Shown here: in pieces, positions 1 to 7,960 of the stretch
Layout: each line of letters begins with the position of its first letter
Numbering within the stretch: position 1 is the first letter of the stretch
Source of the DNA: Deltaproteobacteria bacterium
Lineage (GTDB): Bacteria; Desulfobacterota; Syntrophobacteria; Syntrophobacterales; Syntrophobacteraceae
Length of the DNA stretch: 40,465 nucleotides
NCBI GenBank assembly: GCA_021793275.1
Contig: JAJYTC010000020.1
Coordinates: 1-40,465 of the forward strand
Direction: 5' to 3'
Translations under genes and position numbers: made by a program
Notes under the pieces: model-generated
Seen by the model: the letters and a program-made list of their open reading frames with translations, nothing else
Database searches by the model: none
Told to the model about the DNA's origin: nothing

Positions 1-99
1 ATCGAGGATTTCCCCATCGGGAAATACGCGCTCTATTCCCTGCTTTTTCTGGCGGAAATCGCGGCTTGCTTTGTCATCGTCTACGCATTAAAGGGTTGA
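1..99 (+). CDS. C-terminal end of an unidentified membrane protein (partial)
   Basis: An open frame enters from the left edge and ends with TGA at 97-99. The 32 visible residues end in a strongly hydrophobic stretch (YSLLFLAEIAACFVIVYAL) followed by KG, which looks like a final transmembrane helix with a very short cytoplasmic tail. The family cannot be identified from this fragment. The leuA promoter overlaps its last codons. Confidence 0.6.
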   Translation: MEDFPIGKYALYSLLFLAEIAACFVIVYALKG

Positions 100-124
100 C
101 TTGTTCGCCGGGTATGGGTATATG
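96..124 (+). promoter_or_regulatory. Predicted sigma70-type promoter for the leu leader and leuA
   Basis: A TTGACT box at 96-101 is followed, after a 17-base spacer, by TATATG at 119-124. The -35 box matches consensus at five of six positions and the -10 at four. Initiation would fall near 131, giving about 33 bases of leader RNA before the leader-peptide ATG. The promoter overlaps the stop codon of the upstream gene. Confidence 0.55.
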
Positions 125-163
125 GCCTTTAAGGCGAAACATAATTTTTTGGAAAGTTTGAAA

Positions 164-259
164 ATGACAGGCGCGAAGTCTTTCCTGCTACTACTCGTTC
201 TACTACTTAGTCCGCAAAGACGGACAGGAGGACCAGTCGCCTTTTGCTTGCTGTGTTGA
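164..259 (+). CDS. leuL: Leucine-rich attenuation leader peptide (leuL-like)
   Basis: This 31-residue ORF has a GGAAAG Shine-Dalgarno-like box at 151-156. Codons 8-15 (185-208) read L-L-L-L-V-L-L-L, and four of those Leu codons are CTA, a codon little used in the neighbouring genes. It is the classic design of a leader peptide that senses charged tRNA-Leu: scarcity stalls the ribosome on the Leu run. The TGA stop is at 257-259, just upstream of a terminator hairpin and about 110 bases before leuA, a leucine-biosynthesis gene. The peptide itself probably has no function after synthesis. The match of codon content, hairpins and downstream gene makes the call strong although the ORF is tiny. Confidence 0.85.
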   Translation: MTGAKSFLLLLVLLLSPQRRTGGPVAFCLLC

Positions 260-299
260 AAACGGATACTGACTGAAGATCAAAGGCCATGGGTTCTCC
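227..299 (+). promoter_or_regulatory. Antiterminator pairing of the leu attenuator
   Basis: Bases 227-244 (start AGGAGG, end CCTTT) can pair with 282-299 (start AAAGG, end TCTCC): 16 of 18 opposing positions pair when G-U is allowed. The second strand is the left arm of the terminator, so the structures exclude each other. A shorter hairpin, GTCCG 210-214 with CGGAC 221-225, lies directly after the Leu codons. A ribosome stalled on 185-208 would leave 227-244 free and favour this fold; one that finishes at 257 would cover it. Confidence 0.75.
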
Positions 300-319
300 C
301 CATGGCCTTTTTGCTTTTT
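282..319 (+). terminator. Rho-independent terminator of the leu attenuator
   Basis: A perfect 12-bp stem (AAAGGCCATGGG at 282-293, CCCATGGCCTTT at 299-310) with a five-base loop is followed by the T-rich run TTGCTTTTT at 311-319. It lies between the leader peptide and leuA, so leuA transcription must read through it. Confidence 0.9.
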
Positions 320-368
320 AAGGACCTTTAACCATTTTTTACAGCCGGTTTGGCGCAAGGAGGACAAA

Positions 369-1916
369 ATGAGCAGAAAGATACATATTTTCGACACAAC
401 GCTCAGGGACGGCGAACAGGTGCCCGGAGCAAAGCTCAACAAGAGGCAAAAATTCGAAATCGCCCAACAGCTTGCAAACCTTAATGTTGACGTGATCGAG
501 GCCGGGTTTCCCTGTTCTTCGCCAGGGGACCTCGATGCCGTCAGGGAAATATCGCGGCATGTGAGGGGCCCGGTTATCGCGGCGCTTGCCCGGGCGGTCA
601 AGGAGGATATCGACATCGCATGGGAGGCGGTCTGTGAGGCCCAAAGGCCAAGAGTTCACGTTTTCCTGGGCTCATCGGACATCCACATACAGAAAAAACT
701 GCGAAGCGACCGTAAAAAGGCCATGGAGATGGCAGTTGAGGCCGTAAAGTATGCAAGGGGCCTTTGCCCGGAAGTCGAGTTTTCCACCGAAGACGGATCG
801 AGGACGGAGTTCGAGTTTCTGTGCCGCATTATCGAAGAAACCATCAAAGCCGGGGCCTCGGTCATCAACGTTCCGGATACGGTCGGCTACGCCCTGCCGG
901 AAGAATTCGGCGAACTCATCCGCAGACTGCGCGAGAGCGTTCCAGCGCTGGACCGCGTTATTTTGAGCGTGCACTGCCATAACGATCTCGGACTGGCGGT
1001 GGCAAACAGCATGGCTGCAATTCGCAACGGGGCCGACCAGGTGGAGTGCACGATCAACGGGATCGGCGAGAGGGCCGGAAACGCTTCTTTGGAGGAGATA
1101 GTGATGGTCCTCAAGACGCGCTTTGAAAACTACCAGGCGATCACGGGTATCAACACCCAGGAAATATACCGCACAAGCCGAATGGTCAGCAGGATCATGA
1201 ACATCCCCGTACAGCCCAACAAGGCGATAGTCGGAAGCAATGCCTTTTCACATTCATCGGGAATCCATCAGGACGGCATTCTCAAGGACAGGACCACCTA
1301 CGAGATCATGAAACCCGAGGAATTGGGCATAAAGCAGCAAACATTAGTGCTCACGGCCCGCTCGGGACGGGCCGCCCTCAGGCACCGGCTCTCCGAAATC
1401 GGTTTCACGCTCGATCCGGAAACCTTCGAGCGCGTCTACAACCGTTTCATCGACGTTGCCGACCGCAAGAAGGAAATTGGCGCCCAGGACCTGCAATCGA
1501 TCGTGGAGATCGAGGTTTCGAAGGTCCCCGAGACTTTCAAGATGCACACCATGCAGATAATGAGCGGCAACAAAATGGTCCCCCTGGCCTCGGTAACTCT
1601 TGAACGAGACGGGGAGCTTTACACCGACGCAGCCACCGGAGACGGTCCGGTTGATGCAGTTTTCAAAGGGATTGAGCGCATTACGGGCATCACCGGAAAA
1701 CTTCGCGACTACGACCTCAAGGCCGTTACAATGGGCAGGGATGCGCTCGGCGAGGCCATGGTCAGGGTGGAAATCGGCGACACGGTCTATTCAGGCATCG
1801 GGAGCAGTCCCGACGTGATCGAAGCAAGCGCCCTCGCTTATCTCAATGCCTGCAACCGCTACTTCGCAAACGGCGGCGCTCAAAAAATTCAAAGTTCGGG
1901 CGAGTTCAAAAGTTGA
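369..1916 (+). CDS. leuA: 2-isopropylmalate synthase
   Basis: LeuA condenses acetyl-CoA with 2-oxoisovalerate, the committed step of leucine synthesis, in the cytoplasm. The 515-residue product is full length. The N-terminal motif DTTLRDGEQ (9-17) carries the catalytic Arg and metal-binding Asp14, and HCHND (202-206) supplies the two metal-ligand histidines. The TIM barrel spans roughly 1-280, and the C-terminal part (about 385-510, with GDGPVDA and SPDVIEAS-type motifs) matches the LeuA dimer domain that binds leucine for feedback inhibition. The start has a strong AAGGAGG box at 357-363. Homocitrate and citramalate synthases are close relatives, but the Leu-rich attenuator directly upstream supports a leucine role. 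No other leu gene follows; recO is next. Confidence 0.95.
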   Translation: MSRKIHIFDTTLRDGEQVPGAKLNKRQKFEIAQQLANLNVDVIEAGFPCSSPGDLDAVREISRHVRGPVIAALARAVKEDIDIAWEAVCEAQRPRVHVFLGSSDIHIQKKLRSDRKKAMEMAVEAVKYARGLCPEVEFSTEDGSRTEFEFLCRIIEETIKAGASVINVPDTVGYALPEEFGELIRRLRESVPALDRVILSVHCHNDLGLAVANSMAAIRNGADQVECTINGIGERAGNASLEEIVMVLKTRFENYQAITGINTQEIYRTSRMVSRIMNIPVQPNKAIVGSNAFSHSSGIHQDGILKDRTTYEIMKPEELGIKQQTLVLTARSGRAALRHRLSEIGFTLDPETFERVYNRFIDVADRKKEIGAQDLQSIVEIEVSKVPETFKMHTMQIMSGNKMVPLASVTLERDGELYTDAATGDGPVDAVFKGIERITGITGKLRDYDLKAVTMGRDALGEAMVRVEIGDTVYSGIGSSPDVIEASALAYLNACNRYFANGGAQKIQSSGEFKS

Positions 1917-2004
1917 AATAGTGCTTGGCCTTTGTCGAACAAATTGTTACAGGTATGGGAATTCGGCCCTTGATTTAGATTGAAAGTTCGATTAGTCGGT
2001 AGAA

Positions 2005-2823
2005 ATGAAAAGATTCGAAACCGATGCTATCGTTTTGAGTACGTGCGACCACGCAGAATCGGATCGGCTGGTGACTTTTCACTCGGCCGAATTCGGCAGA
2101 TTGCGCGGGATCGCCAAAGGCGCCAGGAGAAGCAAAAAAAGATTTGCCAACGTATTCGAACCCTGCAGCCTTGTTCGCCTGGAATGTCGCGAGAAAAATT
2201 CTTATATATGGATCGAAGCCTGCAAGCTGGTGGAACCCTATCTGCCGATGCGCACGGATATTGAGAAGTGGGCATATGCGGCGCTTTTTTCCGAAATTGT
2301 TCTGGAGATGGTGCCCGAAGGGGAACCGCATCCCGCCCCGTTTATTCTGCACAAAGAGACCCTCGATAGATTGGAGCGGGACAAAGACCCCGAACATGTG
2401 CTATTGTTAGCGCTGTTGCGCTTTCAATTACTCATGGGTTATATGCCGGAGTTGGAAGAATGCGCGATTTGCCGGCGCGCGCTCAAGACGGCCCGAAAAT
2501 GGTTTTGGCAGCCGGCACAGGGAAAACTTGTATGCACGGATCATTTTTCTCCTGATAGCGGCTATATTGCTCTTGATACCGGCACACTGGCATTAATAAA
2601 TTATATGAGGAAAATTCCGCTTGAGAAAACCTGGCGGTTGCGGATGCGCCGGGAAATGAGAGCGCCTCTTTTGACTGGCCTTCTTGACTGGTTTCGGTAT
2701 CATACCAGAAAGGAAATCCAAAGCATCAAGGTGCTCGAACAAATCTTTCCATCTTGTGGAATTTCGAGTTCCATTGTAGGAAGCGGACCGGCAAGGCAGA
2801 GACATTATCAAATCCGATGCTGA
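2005..2823 (+). CDS. recO: DNA repair protein RecO
   Basis: RecO helps load RecA onto SSB-coated DNA and anneals single strands in the RecFOR pathway. The 272-residue product begins with the family pattern (ETDAIVLSTCDHAESDRLVTF), the OB-fold N-terminus, and continues with a helical region. A CAIC pair near residues 153-156 with a later Cys near 178 resembles the degenerate zinc-binding module of RecO. The length is slightly above the usual 240-260. No strong Shine-Dalgarno precedes ATG 2005, but homology begins immediately after it. It lies 88 bases after leuA and 53 before the next gene, and may be co-transcribed. Confidence 0.9.
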   Translation: MKRFETDAIVLSTCDHAESDRLVTFHSAEFGRLRGIAKGARRSKKRFANVFEPCSLVRLECREKNSYIWIEACKLVEPYLPMRTDIEKWAYAALFSEIVLEMVPEGEPHPAPFILHKETLDRLERDKDPEHVLLLALLRFQLLMGYMPELEECAICRRALKTARKWFWQPAQGKLVCTDHFSPDSGYIALDTGTLALINYMRKIPLEKTWRLRMRREMRAPLLTGLLDWFRYHTRKEIQSIKVLEQIFPSCGISSSIVGSGPARQRHYQIRC

Positions 2824-2876
2824 CCCCGGGTGATCGAGCTATATGATCTTTTCTGAAAGAAAATGAGGCAACTTTT

Positions 2877-3584
2877 ATGCTGACGATAAGCCATTTCGCG
2901 GAAATCGCCCGCAATTCCCCATGGCTTGCTCTTCTTCTCTCCTTTGCCGGCGGCGTTCTGGCAAGTTTTACCCCCTGCAGCTACCCTATGATGCCGATAA
3001 CGGTCGCATTTATAGGCGGCAAAGCCAACGGCAGCAGGCGCAGGGGTTTTTTGCTGTCCCTTTTTTATGTGCTGGGCCTGGCCACCGTCTATTCGACGCT
3101 GGCCATCTTCGCCGCCCTGACCGGCCAAATGTTCGGCGCTCTTACCGCCAGTCCATGGGTTTACCTGGCGGTCGCCAATATTTTGCTCTTTTTCGGGCTG
3201 GTGATGCTTGAAGCGGTTCCGCTTGCCCCGCCCGGTTTTCTCAATAACTTGAAGGTAACGGGGTTTTCGGGCCACGATGTTTTTACCAGCATGATACTTG
3301 GCGGGGCATCGGCCCTTGTTGTCAGCACCTGCACGACTCCTATTCTCGCCTCTCTTCTGGCCCTTGTGGCCGTCAAGCGACAGATCGTGCTCGGAGTCGG
3401 CATGCTGTTTTCTTTTTCGCTTGGCCTGGGAGCTCTGGTGATCGTAGTGGGTACATTCACAGGGTTGCTTGCCTCCCTGCCTCGTTCCGGAAAATGGATG
3501 GTGAGGGTCCAGAGGATTTTTGGAATCCTCATGATTATCCTGGCAGAGTATTTCCTTATCAAAGCAGGAGAATTTTGGATATGA
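2877..3584 (+). CDS. CcdA/DsbD-type transmembrane thiol-disulfide transporter
   Basis: This 235-residue integral membrane protein has about six hydrophobic helices. It carries TPCSYPM (near residues 32-38), the CcdA/DsbD redox-cysteine motif, and a second cysteine in STCTTP (near 142-147). In this family the two cysteines carry reducing equivalents from cytoplasmic thioredoxin across the inner membrane to periplasmic partners for cytochrome c maturation or disulfide repair. It corresponds to the membrane core only; the periplasmic DsbD domains are absent. The next gene encodes a periplasmic thioredoxin and starts within this gene's stop codon (ATGA at 3581-3584), so the two are probably a working pair. 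GAGG lies about nine bases before the ATG. Confidence 0.88.
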   Translation: MLTISHFAEIARNSPWLALLLSFAGGVLASFTPCSYPMMPITVAFIGGKANGSRRRGFLLSLFYVLGLATVYSTLAIFAALTGQMFGALTASPWVYLAVANILLFFGLVMLEAVPLAPPGFLNNLKVTGFSGHDVFTSMILGGASALVVSTCTTPILASLLALVAVKRQIVLGVGMLFSFSLGLGALVIVVGTFTGLLASLPRSGKWMVRVQRIFGILMIILAEYFLIKAGEFWI

Positions 3585-4072
3585 ATCTGAAAACCATCAA
3601 GAAATTGGCTATGTTTTTCCTATCAGCCACGCTGCTCACAACCGTAGTTTTCTACCTTCCGGCAAGAGCGGCTGAACAAGCTCCCGATTTCACCTTGCCG
3701 AGCCTCAACGGGACCATGGTGTCTTTGAACCAGTTTAAGGGACAAAAGCCTGTTCTCGTCGAATTTTTCGCCACATGGTGCCATTTCTGCCGGGCAATTC
3801 ATCCCCAGATTGTCAAACTGCGAGAGTCCGTCCCCGAATCCAAACTGGCCATCGTTGCGATCGACGTTGGAAGCGGAGACTCGCTGGAGAGGGTCAAGCT
3901 CTATGTAAAGAACCACCCGTCGCCCTTTACGGTGCTCTATGACAAGGGTTCGATAGTCACGCGCACTTACGGCGTCGAGGGGATACCCCATATTGTCCTG
4001 GTGGACAAAAATGGTAACATCAAATACCAGGGCAGTGAGCTCCCCTCCGATCCGATGAGCCTGGTTCAATAG
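3581..4072 (+). CDS. TlpA/ResA-like periplasmic thioredoxin
   Basis: A 163-residue exported thioredoxin-fold protein. The N-terminus (about 1-30) is a signal peptide or anchor: basic start, hydrophobic core LSATLLTTVVFYL, then PARAA before the mature domain. The redox motif is WCHFC (Trp66 to Cys70), preceded by APDFTLPSLNG, typical of TlpA/ResA/AhpC-like proteins, and GIPHIVLVDKNG carries the cis-Pro region. The start at 3581 is chosen over an upstream in-frame ATG at 3494 because it gives the signal peptide, has an AGGAG box, and overlaps the preceding stop by four bases. It likely receives electrons from the CcdA-like protein and reduces periplasmic disulfides, for example in apocytochrome c. 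Confidence 0.88.
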   Translation: MNLKTIKKLAMFFLSATLLTTVVFYLPARAAEQAPDFTLPSLNGTMVSLNQFKGQKPVLVEFFATWCHFCRAIHPQIVKLRESVPESKLAIVAIDVGSGDSLERVKLYVKNHPSPFTVLYDKGSIVTRTYGVEGIPHIVLVDKNGNIKYQGSELPSDPMSLVQ

Positions 4073-4095
4073 GCCAAAGAACAGAATCGGTATCA

Positions 4096-5361
4096 ATGAA
4101 AGACGTACTGACAATCATAATGGCCGGCGGAAGAGGTCAGCGGCTCATGCCGCTTACCTCCGACCGGTCCAAACCTGCGGTTCCTTTTGGAGGCATATAT
4201 CGGCTTATCGATATACCTCTTAGTAACTGCATCAACTCCCAGCTCTACAAAATCCTCGTTTTTCCCCAGTACAAATCTCAGTCCCTCGTCGACCACGTGG
4301 AAGAAGGCTGGAAAATATTCTCCGGCGATCTGGGCCATTACCTGCGAATCGTAGCTCCCCAACAGAGAACCGGGGAAGATTGGTACAGAGGCACAGCCGA
4401 CTCGGTCAGGCAGAACCTGTACCTGATTGAACGTGAAATGCCCCGCTACGTTCTGATTCTTTCCGGAGACCACGTCTACAAGATGGACTATAGCGCCTTC
4501 CGCGATCATCACGAAAAAGTCGGGGCCGACGCATCGGTGGCGCTGTTGGAGGTGGACCGTTCACAAGGCTCCGAGTTCGGGATAGCTGAGGTGGATAACG
4601 ATTTCAGAATCCGCGCGTGGCAGGAAAAGCCCAAAGAGCCCAAGCCCATCCCGGACGACCCTGAGCGATGCCTGGCCTCGATGGGAATATACCTGTTCAG
4701 AACCGAACTCCTCCTCGATATACTCTATAAAATGGACTATCATGATTTCGGAGGAGATATAATCCCCAGAATCATAGACGAAGTCAAAGTCTTCGCCTAC
4801 CCTTACAGGCGCCTTAACCGGATCCGCGACTATATTCGCCAGGCCGACCCCGACGGCGTAAGGAGGCTGCACCTGGTCGACGCCACCCGTGACTCTCAGT
4901 ACTGGAGAGACGTGGGCACCCTCGACTCCTATTGGAACGCCAACATGGATTTGACCGGCGTAAATCCCTTTTTCAATCTCTACGGGTATCTCTGGCCGGT
5001 AAGAACCATTGCCCACCAGTACCCCCCTGCAAAGTTCGTCTTCAACCAGCCCGATCACACCGGGACCGCTGTCGATTCGCTGATTTCGCCCGGTTGCATA
5101 ATAAGCGGCGGCACAGTGAGGAGTTCTGTGCTGTCGTGCGATGTGACGGTTCGAAGCTGGGCGCAGGTAGACGAATCTGTCGTCATGGACCATGTCGAGG
5201 TTGGCCGCCACTGTAAAATAAAAAAGGCCATCATCGACAAGGAAAACGTTATCCCTCCCAATACCGAGATTGGAATGAACCCTCAGGCCGACAGGGAAAG
5301 ATTCACCGTGACCCCCCGGGGGATCGTCGTTGTGCCGAAAGGTTTCTTCAGGGCCACATGA
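4096..5361 (+). CDS. glgC: Glucose-1-phosphate adenylyltransferase (ADP-glucose pyrophosphorylase)
   Basis: GlgC makes ADP-glucose from glucose-1-phosphate and ATP, the first committed step of bacterial glycogen synthesis. The 421-residue length is typical. The nucleotide-binding loop AGGRGQRL lies at residues 10-17 and the KPAVPFGG activator/substrate segment follows at 26-33. GTADSVRQN, SGDHVYKMDY and EKP motifs mark the nucleotidyltransferase domain, and the C-terminal 130 residues form the expected left-handed beta-helix. No other glycogen gene lies in the window. Its 3' end overlaps by 14 bases the end of a convergent response-regulator gene. Confidence 0.94.
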   Translation: MKDVLTIIMAGGRGQRLMPLTSDRSKPAVPFGGIYRLIDIPLSNCINSQLYKILVFPQYKSQSLVDHVEEGWKIFSGDLGHYLRIVAPQQRTGEDWYRGTADSVRQNLYLIEREMPRYVLILSGDHVYKMDYSAFRDHHEKVGADASVALLEVDRSQGSEFGIAEVDNDFRIRAWQEKPKEPKPIPDDPERCLASMGIYLFRTELLLDILYKMDYHDFGGDIIPRIIDEVKVFAYPYRRLNRIRDYIRQADPDGVRRLHLVDATRDSQYWRDVGTLDSYWNANMDLTGVNPFFNLYGYLWPVRTIAHQYPPAKFVFNQPDHTGTAVDSLISPGCIISGGTVRSSVLSCDVTVRSWAQVDESVVMDHVEVGRHCKIKKAIIDKENVIPPNTEIGMNPQADRERFTVTPRGIVVVPKGFFRAT

Positions 5362-5740
5362 ATCGGCTGCACCACTTGGCCATCATTTCCGAAAGCTGGG
5401 GCATGTAAAATGGTTTGATAAGGCAGTCGTCCATTCCGGCTTCCAGACATCGGGTGCGATCTTCATCGGTGAAATTGGCCGCAACCGCTATGATCGCGGT
5501 CCTGGGGTCGCCCCTTCGCTTCTCCCTGCTCCTGATCAAGCGAGCCGCTTCAAGACCGTCCATCACGGACATCCGGCAGTCCATCAGAACAATGTCGTAG
5601 CTGCTCGACTCCATACTGCTAAGCACTTCACAACCGTTGGAGGCCACGTCAACCCGGCATCCAAGGGCCTCGATCATAGTGCGCCCCACTTCCTGGTTAA
5701 TGGGGTTGTCTTGCGCCAGAAGCACACACGATTTGCTCAT
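5348..5740 (-). CDS. Single-domain response regulator, partly degenerate receiver
   Basis: A stand-alone CheY-like receiver of 130 residues with no output domain. Asp54 (LMDCRM) is the phosphoacceptor and Lys109 (LIKPF) the conserved lysine. The first acidic pair is Gln10-Asp11 instead of two acids, and the switch Ser/Thr position reads Ala87 (IIAVAAN), so phosphorylation signalling may be altered. The sequence is closest in style to the receiver domains at the C-terminus of hybrid kinases (DNPINQEV is typical of those), and it might be a detached domain. No cognate kinase is adjacent; the large hybrid kinase in the window has its own receiver. It overlaps the end of glgC tail to tail. Confidence 0.8.
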   Translation of the reverse strand: MSKSCVLLAQDNPINQEVGRTMIEALGCRVDVASNGCEVLSSMESSSYDIVLMDCRMSVMDGLEAARLIRSREKRRGDPRTAIIAVAANFTDEDRTRCLEAGMDDCLIKPFYMPQLSEMMAKWCSRFMWP

Positions 5741-5862
5741 CTCGCTTCCCCGTTAAGACATTGCCCTGTCAAGATCAACGCAGGTGCCCCCGAAAGCCAC
5801 CTTCGGGCATAATAGCAAACAGTCGTAGGGAGTTTTGCCAAAAGGGAAATTTAACAAAAAGA

Positions 5863-5887
5863 AGGCGGCCATTCCCAACGGCCGCCT
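5863..5887 (-). terminator. Rho-independent terminator of the His/Tyr-rich protein gene
   Basis: On the minus strand an 8-bp stem (AGGCGGCC with GGCCGCCT) around a nine-base loop is followed at once by TCTTTTTGTT. It lies about 70 bases after the stop of the gene at 5957-6208, so that gene is probably a monocistronic unit. Confidence 0.8.
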
Positions 5888-5956
5888 CCCTCCACCTCTC
5901 CGCCTGCAATCCCCGGCCAGGCACTCCTATGCGTCACTGCGGCAGTGAGATCTTTA

Positions 5957-6208
5957 CTACCACGAGTAGGGTGCGTAATAGTAGTTAGGTGAGTAGTAGT
6001 AACCATAAGAATAAGGGGAGTAGTAATAGCCGTAATGTGGGTAATAGCCTCTCCAATAGTGGTGATGCCAATAACCCCGGCCCCTGTGGTGCCAGTAATG
6101 GTGGTGCCAGTAATGACCGTCGGCATAGGCGGCAGGCGCCACCATTGAAAGCGTGGCCAAAATCACCATCACGGCCAAAGCTGTCTTCATGCTGCAAAGA
6201 AGTTTCAT
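5957..6208 (-). CDS. Small exported His/Tyr/Trp-rich protein
   Basis: An 83-residue protein. Residues 1-29 form a clear signal peptide (basic start, hydrophobic core, cleavage after AYA), leaving a mature chain of about 54 residues made almost only of His, Tyr, Trp, Gly, Pro and Arg, with repeated HYWHHHYWHH and YYYSPYSYGYYYSP units. A GGAGGTGAT Shine-Dalgarno immediately upstream fixes the start at 6208. The gene is single, with its own terminator. I know of no function for it; the His clusters could bind metal ions, and the Tyr/Gly/Pro tail resembles adhesive or cell-surface proteins. The shadow frames encode only low-complexity sequence, while the signal peptide and ribosome site argue that this frame is real. 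Confidence 0.75.
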   Translation of the reverse strand: MKLLCSMKTALAVMVILATLSMVAPAAYADGHYWHHHYWHHRGRGYWHHHYWRGYYPHYGYYYSPYSYGYYYSPNYYYAPYSW

Positions 6209-6511
6209 CTCATCACCTCCCGTGGTCCTTTTTACAAAAAATCCCGTGTTCCTCTCAATCGTTTTATTTCTTTATCACCGCCGGCTTTTCATTAGACGAA
6301 TAACCAGTCGATAAAGTTCACATCTGCAACAACTTCATTTTTCCAATCCGCGGGGTCAAAAATTGGGTTGCCCTTTGAGCATAGTGCTGTTAAATTCGCT
6401 AAGTCCTTATTTTCTCTTCCGAGCGCCGGAGCCAGTCGAAGCCCGAGCGAATCGACACCGGAGACTCTCGTCAGATCCGGTTCACAATTGCCTATTGTTA
6501 AGGAAATCCAT
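6209..6511. other. Divergent intergenic region
   Basis: About 300 bases between the minus-strand His/Tyr-rich gene and ctpA. It must hold both promoters, but no convincing -35/-10 pair was found. An open frame from 6368 runs into ctpA, but it lacks coding character before the ctpA start and is taken as untranslated. Confidence 0.5.
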
Positions 6512-7840
6512 ATGCCTAAGAACCAAAAACTTTTACTTCTCATCACAGTCGTTGTCCTGATTTTGACGTTCGGGAGTCGTTCGACGCTCGCCCAGACCGC
6601 CGATCTGTCTGCAAATCAGGATACTTATCACTATTTGAAACTTTTCAGCAACGTCCTGACGATCGTGCAGGATAACTACGTAGAAAAGCCAAACCAGAAA
6701 AAGCTCATATATGGGGCTATAAACGGGATGATCAGCCAACTCGATCCCCACTCCTCGTTCCTTACGCCTACGGAATACAAAGAACTGCAGGTCGAAACGA
6801 GGGGGAAATTCGGCGGCCTCGGGCTGGAGATAACGATCAAAAACCACATTTTGACCGTGGTTTCCCCGCTTGAGGGCACCCCTGCCGATAAGGCCGGCAT
6901 CAAGGCTAACGATCAGATACTCAAAATCGATAATGAGTCCACTCAGGGTATGTCGCTGATGCAAGCGGTGCAAAAGATGAGGGGCCCCAAGGGCAGCAAG
7001 GTGAAGCTGACGATTTTGAGAAAAGGCATTGCAAAGCCGCTGCAAATGGAATTGGCACGGGCGATCATTTCCATTAAGAGCGTAAAGTCGATGGCGCTCG
7101 CACCGGGGATCGGCTACGTAAGGATTTCGAGCTTTGAAAGCGGAACGGCAAGAGATCTGCACAAGGCGATCGAAAAGCTCCAGGCCGAAAATCCCGGCGG
7201 CCTGAAGGGACTGATACTTGATTTAAGGAATAATCCGGGTGGCTTGCTCGATCAGGCGGTCGAGGTGAGCGATCAATTCCTGAATGGAGGACTGATCGTC
7301 TACACCAAAGGACGACTGCCGGACCAGAAGATGCGCTTCGATGCCCATAAAAAAGCGCATCCCCTCACGTTTCCGATGGTCGTGCTCGTAAACGGCGGGT
7401 CGGCAAGCGCATCGGAAATTGTTGCCGGAGCGCTGCAAGACCACAAAAGAGCTATAATCATGGGCACACAGACCTTCGGCAAGGGCTCGGTACAGACCGT
7501 GATTCCTCTAAGCGGCGGCGCGGCGCTAAGACTTACCACGTCCCTTTACTACACGCCTTCCGGCAGGTCCATTCAGGCTGAGGGAATCACACCGAATATC
7601 GTGGTAAGAAGGACAAGTCCGGAGGCGGCGAAGCTCGACAAAAGCGACCAACGGAGTGTCATCCGTGAAATAGACCTTCCCCACCACTTCAAGGAGCAGA
7701 ACCCGCCTGCTGTGAAAAAAGCGAAGCCGTCGCCTGCTCAGATCGCAGCTCAAAAGTTCGTCGCTGGAGACAACCAGGTCAGGCGCGCGCTCGATCTGCT
7801 CGAAGGCTACCAAATATTGGCCGAAACGCAGTATAGATAG
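6512..7840 (+). CDS. ctpA: Carboxy-terminal processing protease (S41 family, PDZ-containing)
   Basis: An exported serine protease of 442 residues that trims C-termini of periplasmic proteins, often peptidoglycan hydrolases. It has an N-terminal hydrophobic signal or anchor (about 5-25), a PDZ domain (roughly 85-165, GGLGLEI and DQILKID) and an S41 catalytic domain. The nucleophile is Ser299 in GSASASE and the general base Lys324 in TFGKGSVQ, the usual 25 residues apart. The start at 6512 has AAGGAAAT upstream and gives a proper signal; an in-frame ATG at 6368 would add 48 residues unlike any secretion signal. A polysaccharide-deacetylase gene follows, a pairing common in this phylum and consistent with envelope remodelling. 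Confidence 0.93.
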   Translation: MPKNQKLLLLITVVVLILTFGSRSTLAQTADLSANQDTYHYLKLFSNVLTIVQDNYVEKPNQKKLIYGAINGMISQLDPHSSFLTPTEYKELQVETRGKFGGLGLEITIKNHILTVVSPLEGTPADKAGIKANDQILKIDNESTQGMSLMQAVQKMRGPKGSKVKLTILRKGIAKPLQMELARAIISIKSVKSMALAPGIGYVRISSFESGTARDLHKAIEKLQAENPGGLKGLILDLRNNPGGLLDQAVEVSDQFLNGGLIVYTKGRLPDQKMRFDAHKKAHPLTFPMVVLVNGGSASASEIVAGALQDHKRAIIMGTQTFGKGSVQTVIPLSGGAALRLTTSLYYTPSGRSIQAEGITPNIVVRRTSPEAAKLDKSDQRSVIREIDLPHHFKEQNPPAVKKAKPSPAQIAAQKFVAGDNQVRRALDLLEGYQILAETQYR

Positions 7841-7861
7841 TATCCATCCGACAAACCCGTG

Positions 7862-7960
7862 TCGTCAGGGCGGGGTGGGCACGATGATGCCCACCCCGCT
7901 TACGCTCCCCTACCCTGCACCAGGTGTGCGTCAGGGTTGGGGGGGGCGAAGCGGGGTAAG
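7862..7960. repeat. GC-rich palindromic intergenic element
   Basis: Between ctpA and the next gene is a perfect 12-bp inverted repeat (GCGGGGTGGGCA at 7870-7881, TGCCCACCCCGC at 7888-7899) with a six-base loop. A second, imperfect inverted repeat pairs ACCCCGCTTACGCTCCCC (7893-7910) with the G-rich segment near 7941-7957. No T-run follows, so it is not a standard terminator. The layout resembles dispersed palindromic repeats, but only one copy is in this window. Confidence 0.55.

Noticed and set aside
6368-6511. N-terminal extension of ctpA from ATG 6368
   Set aside because: It would bury the signal peptide behind 48 residues; the start at 6512 has a ribosome site and a proper secretion signal.
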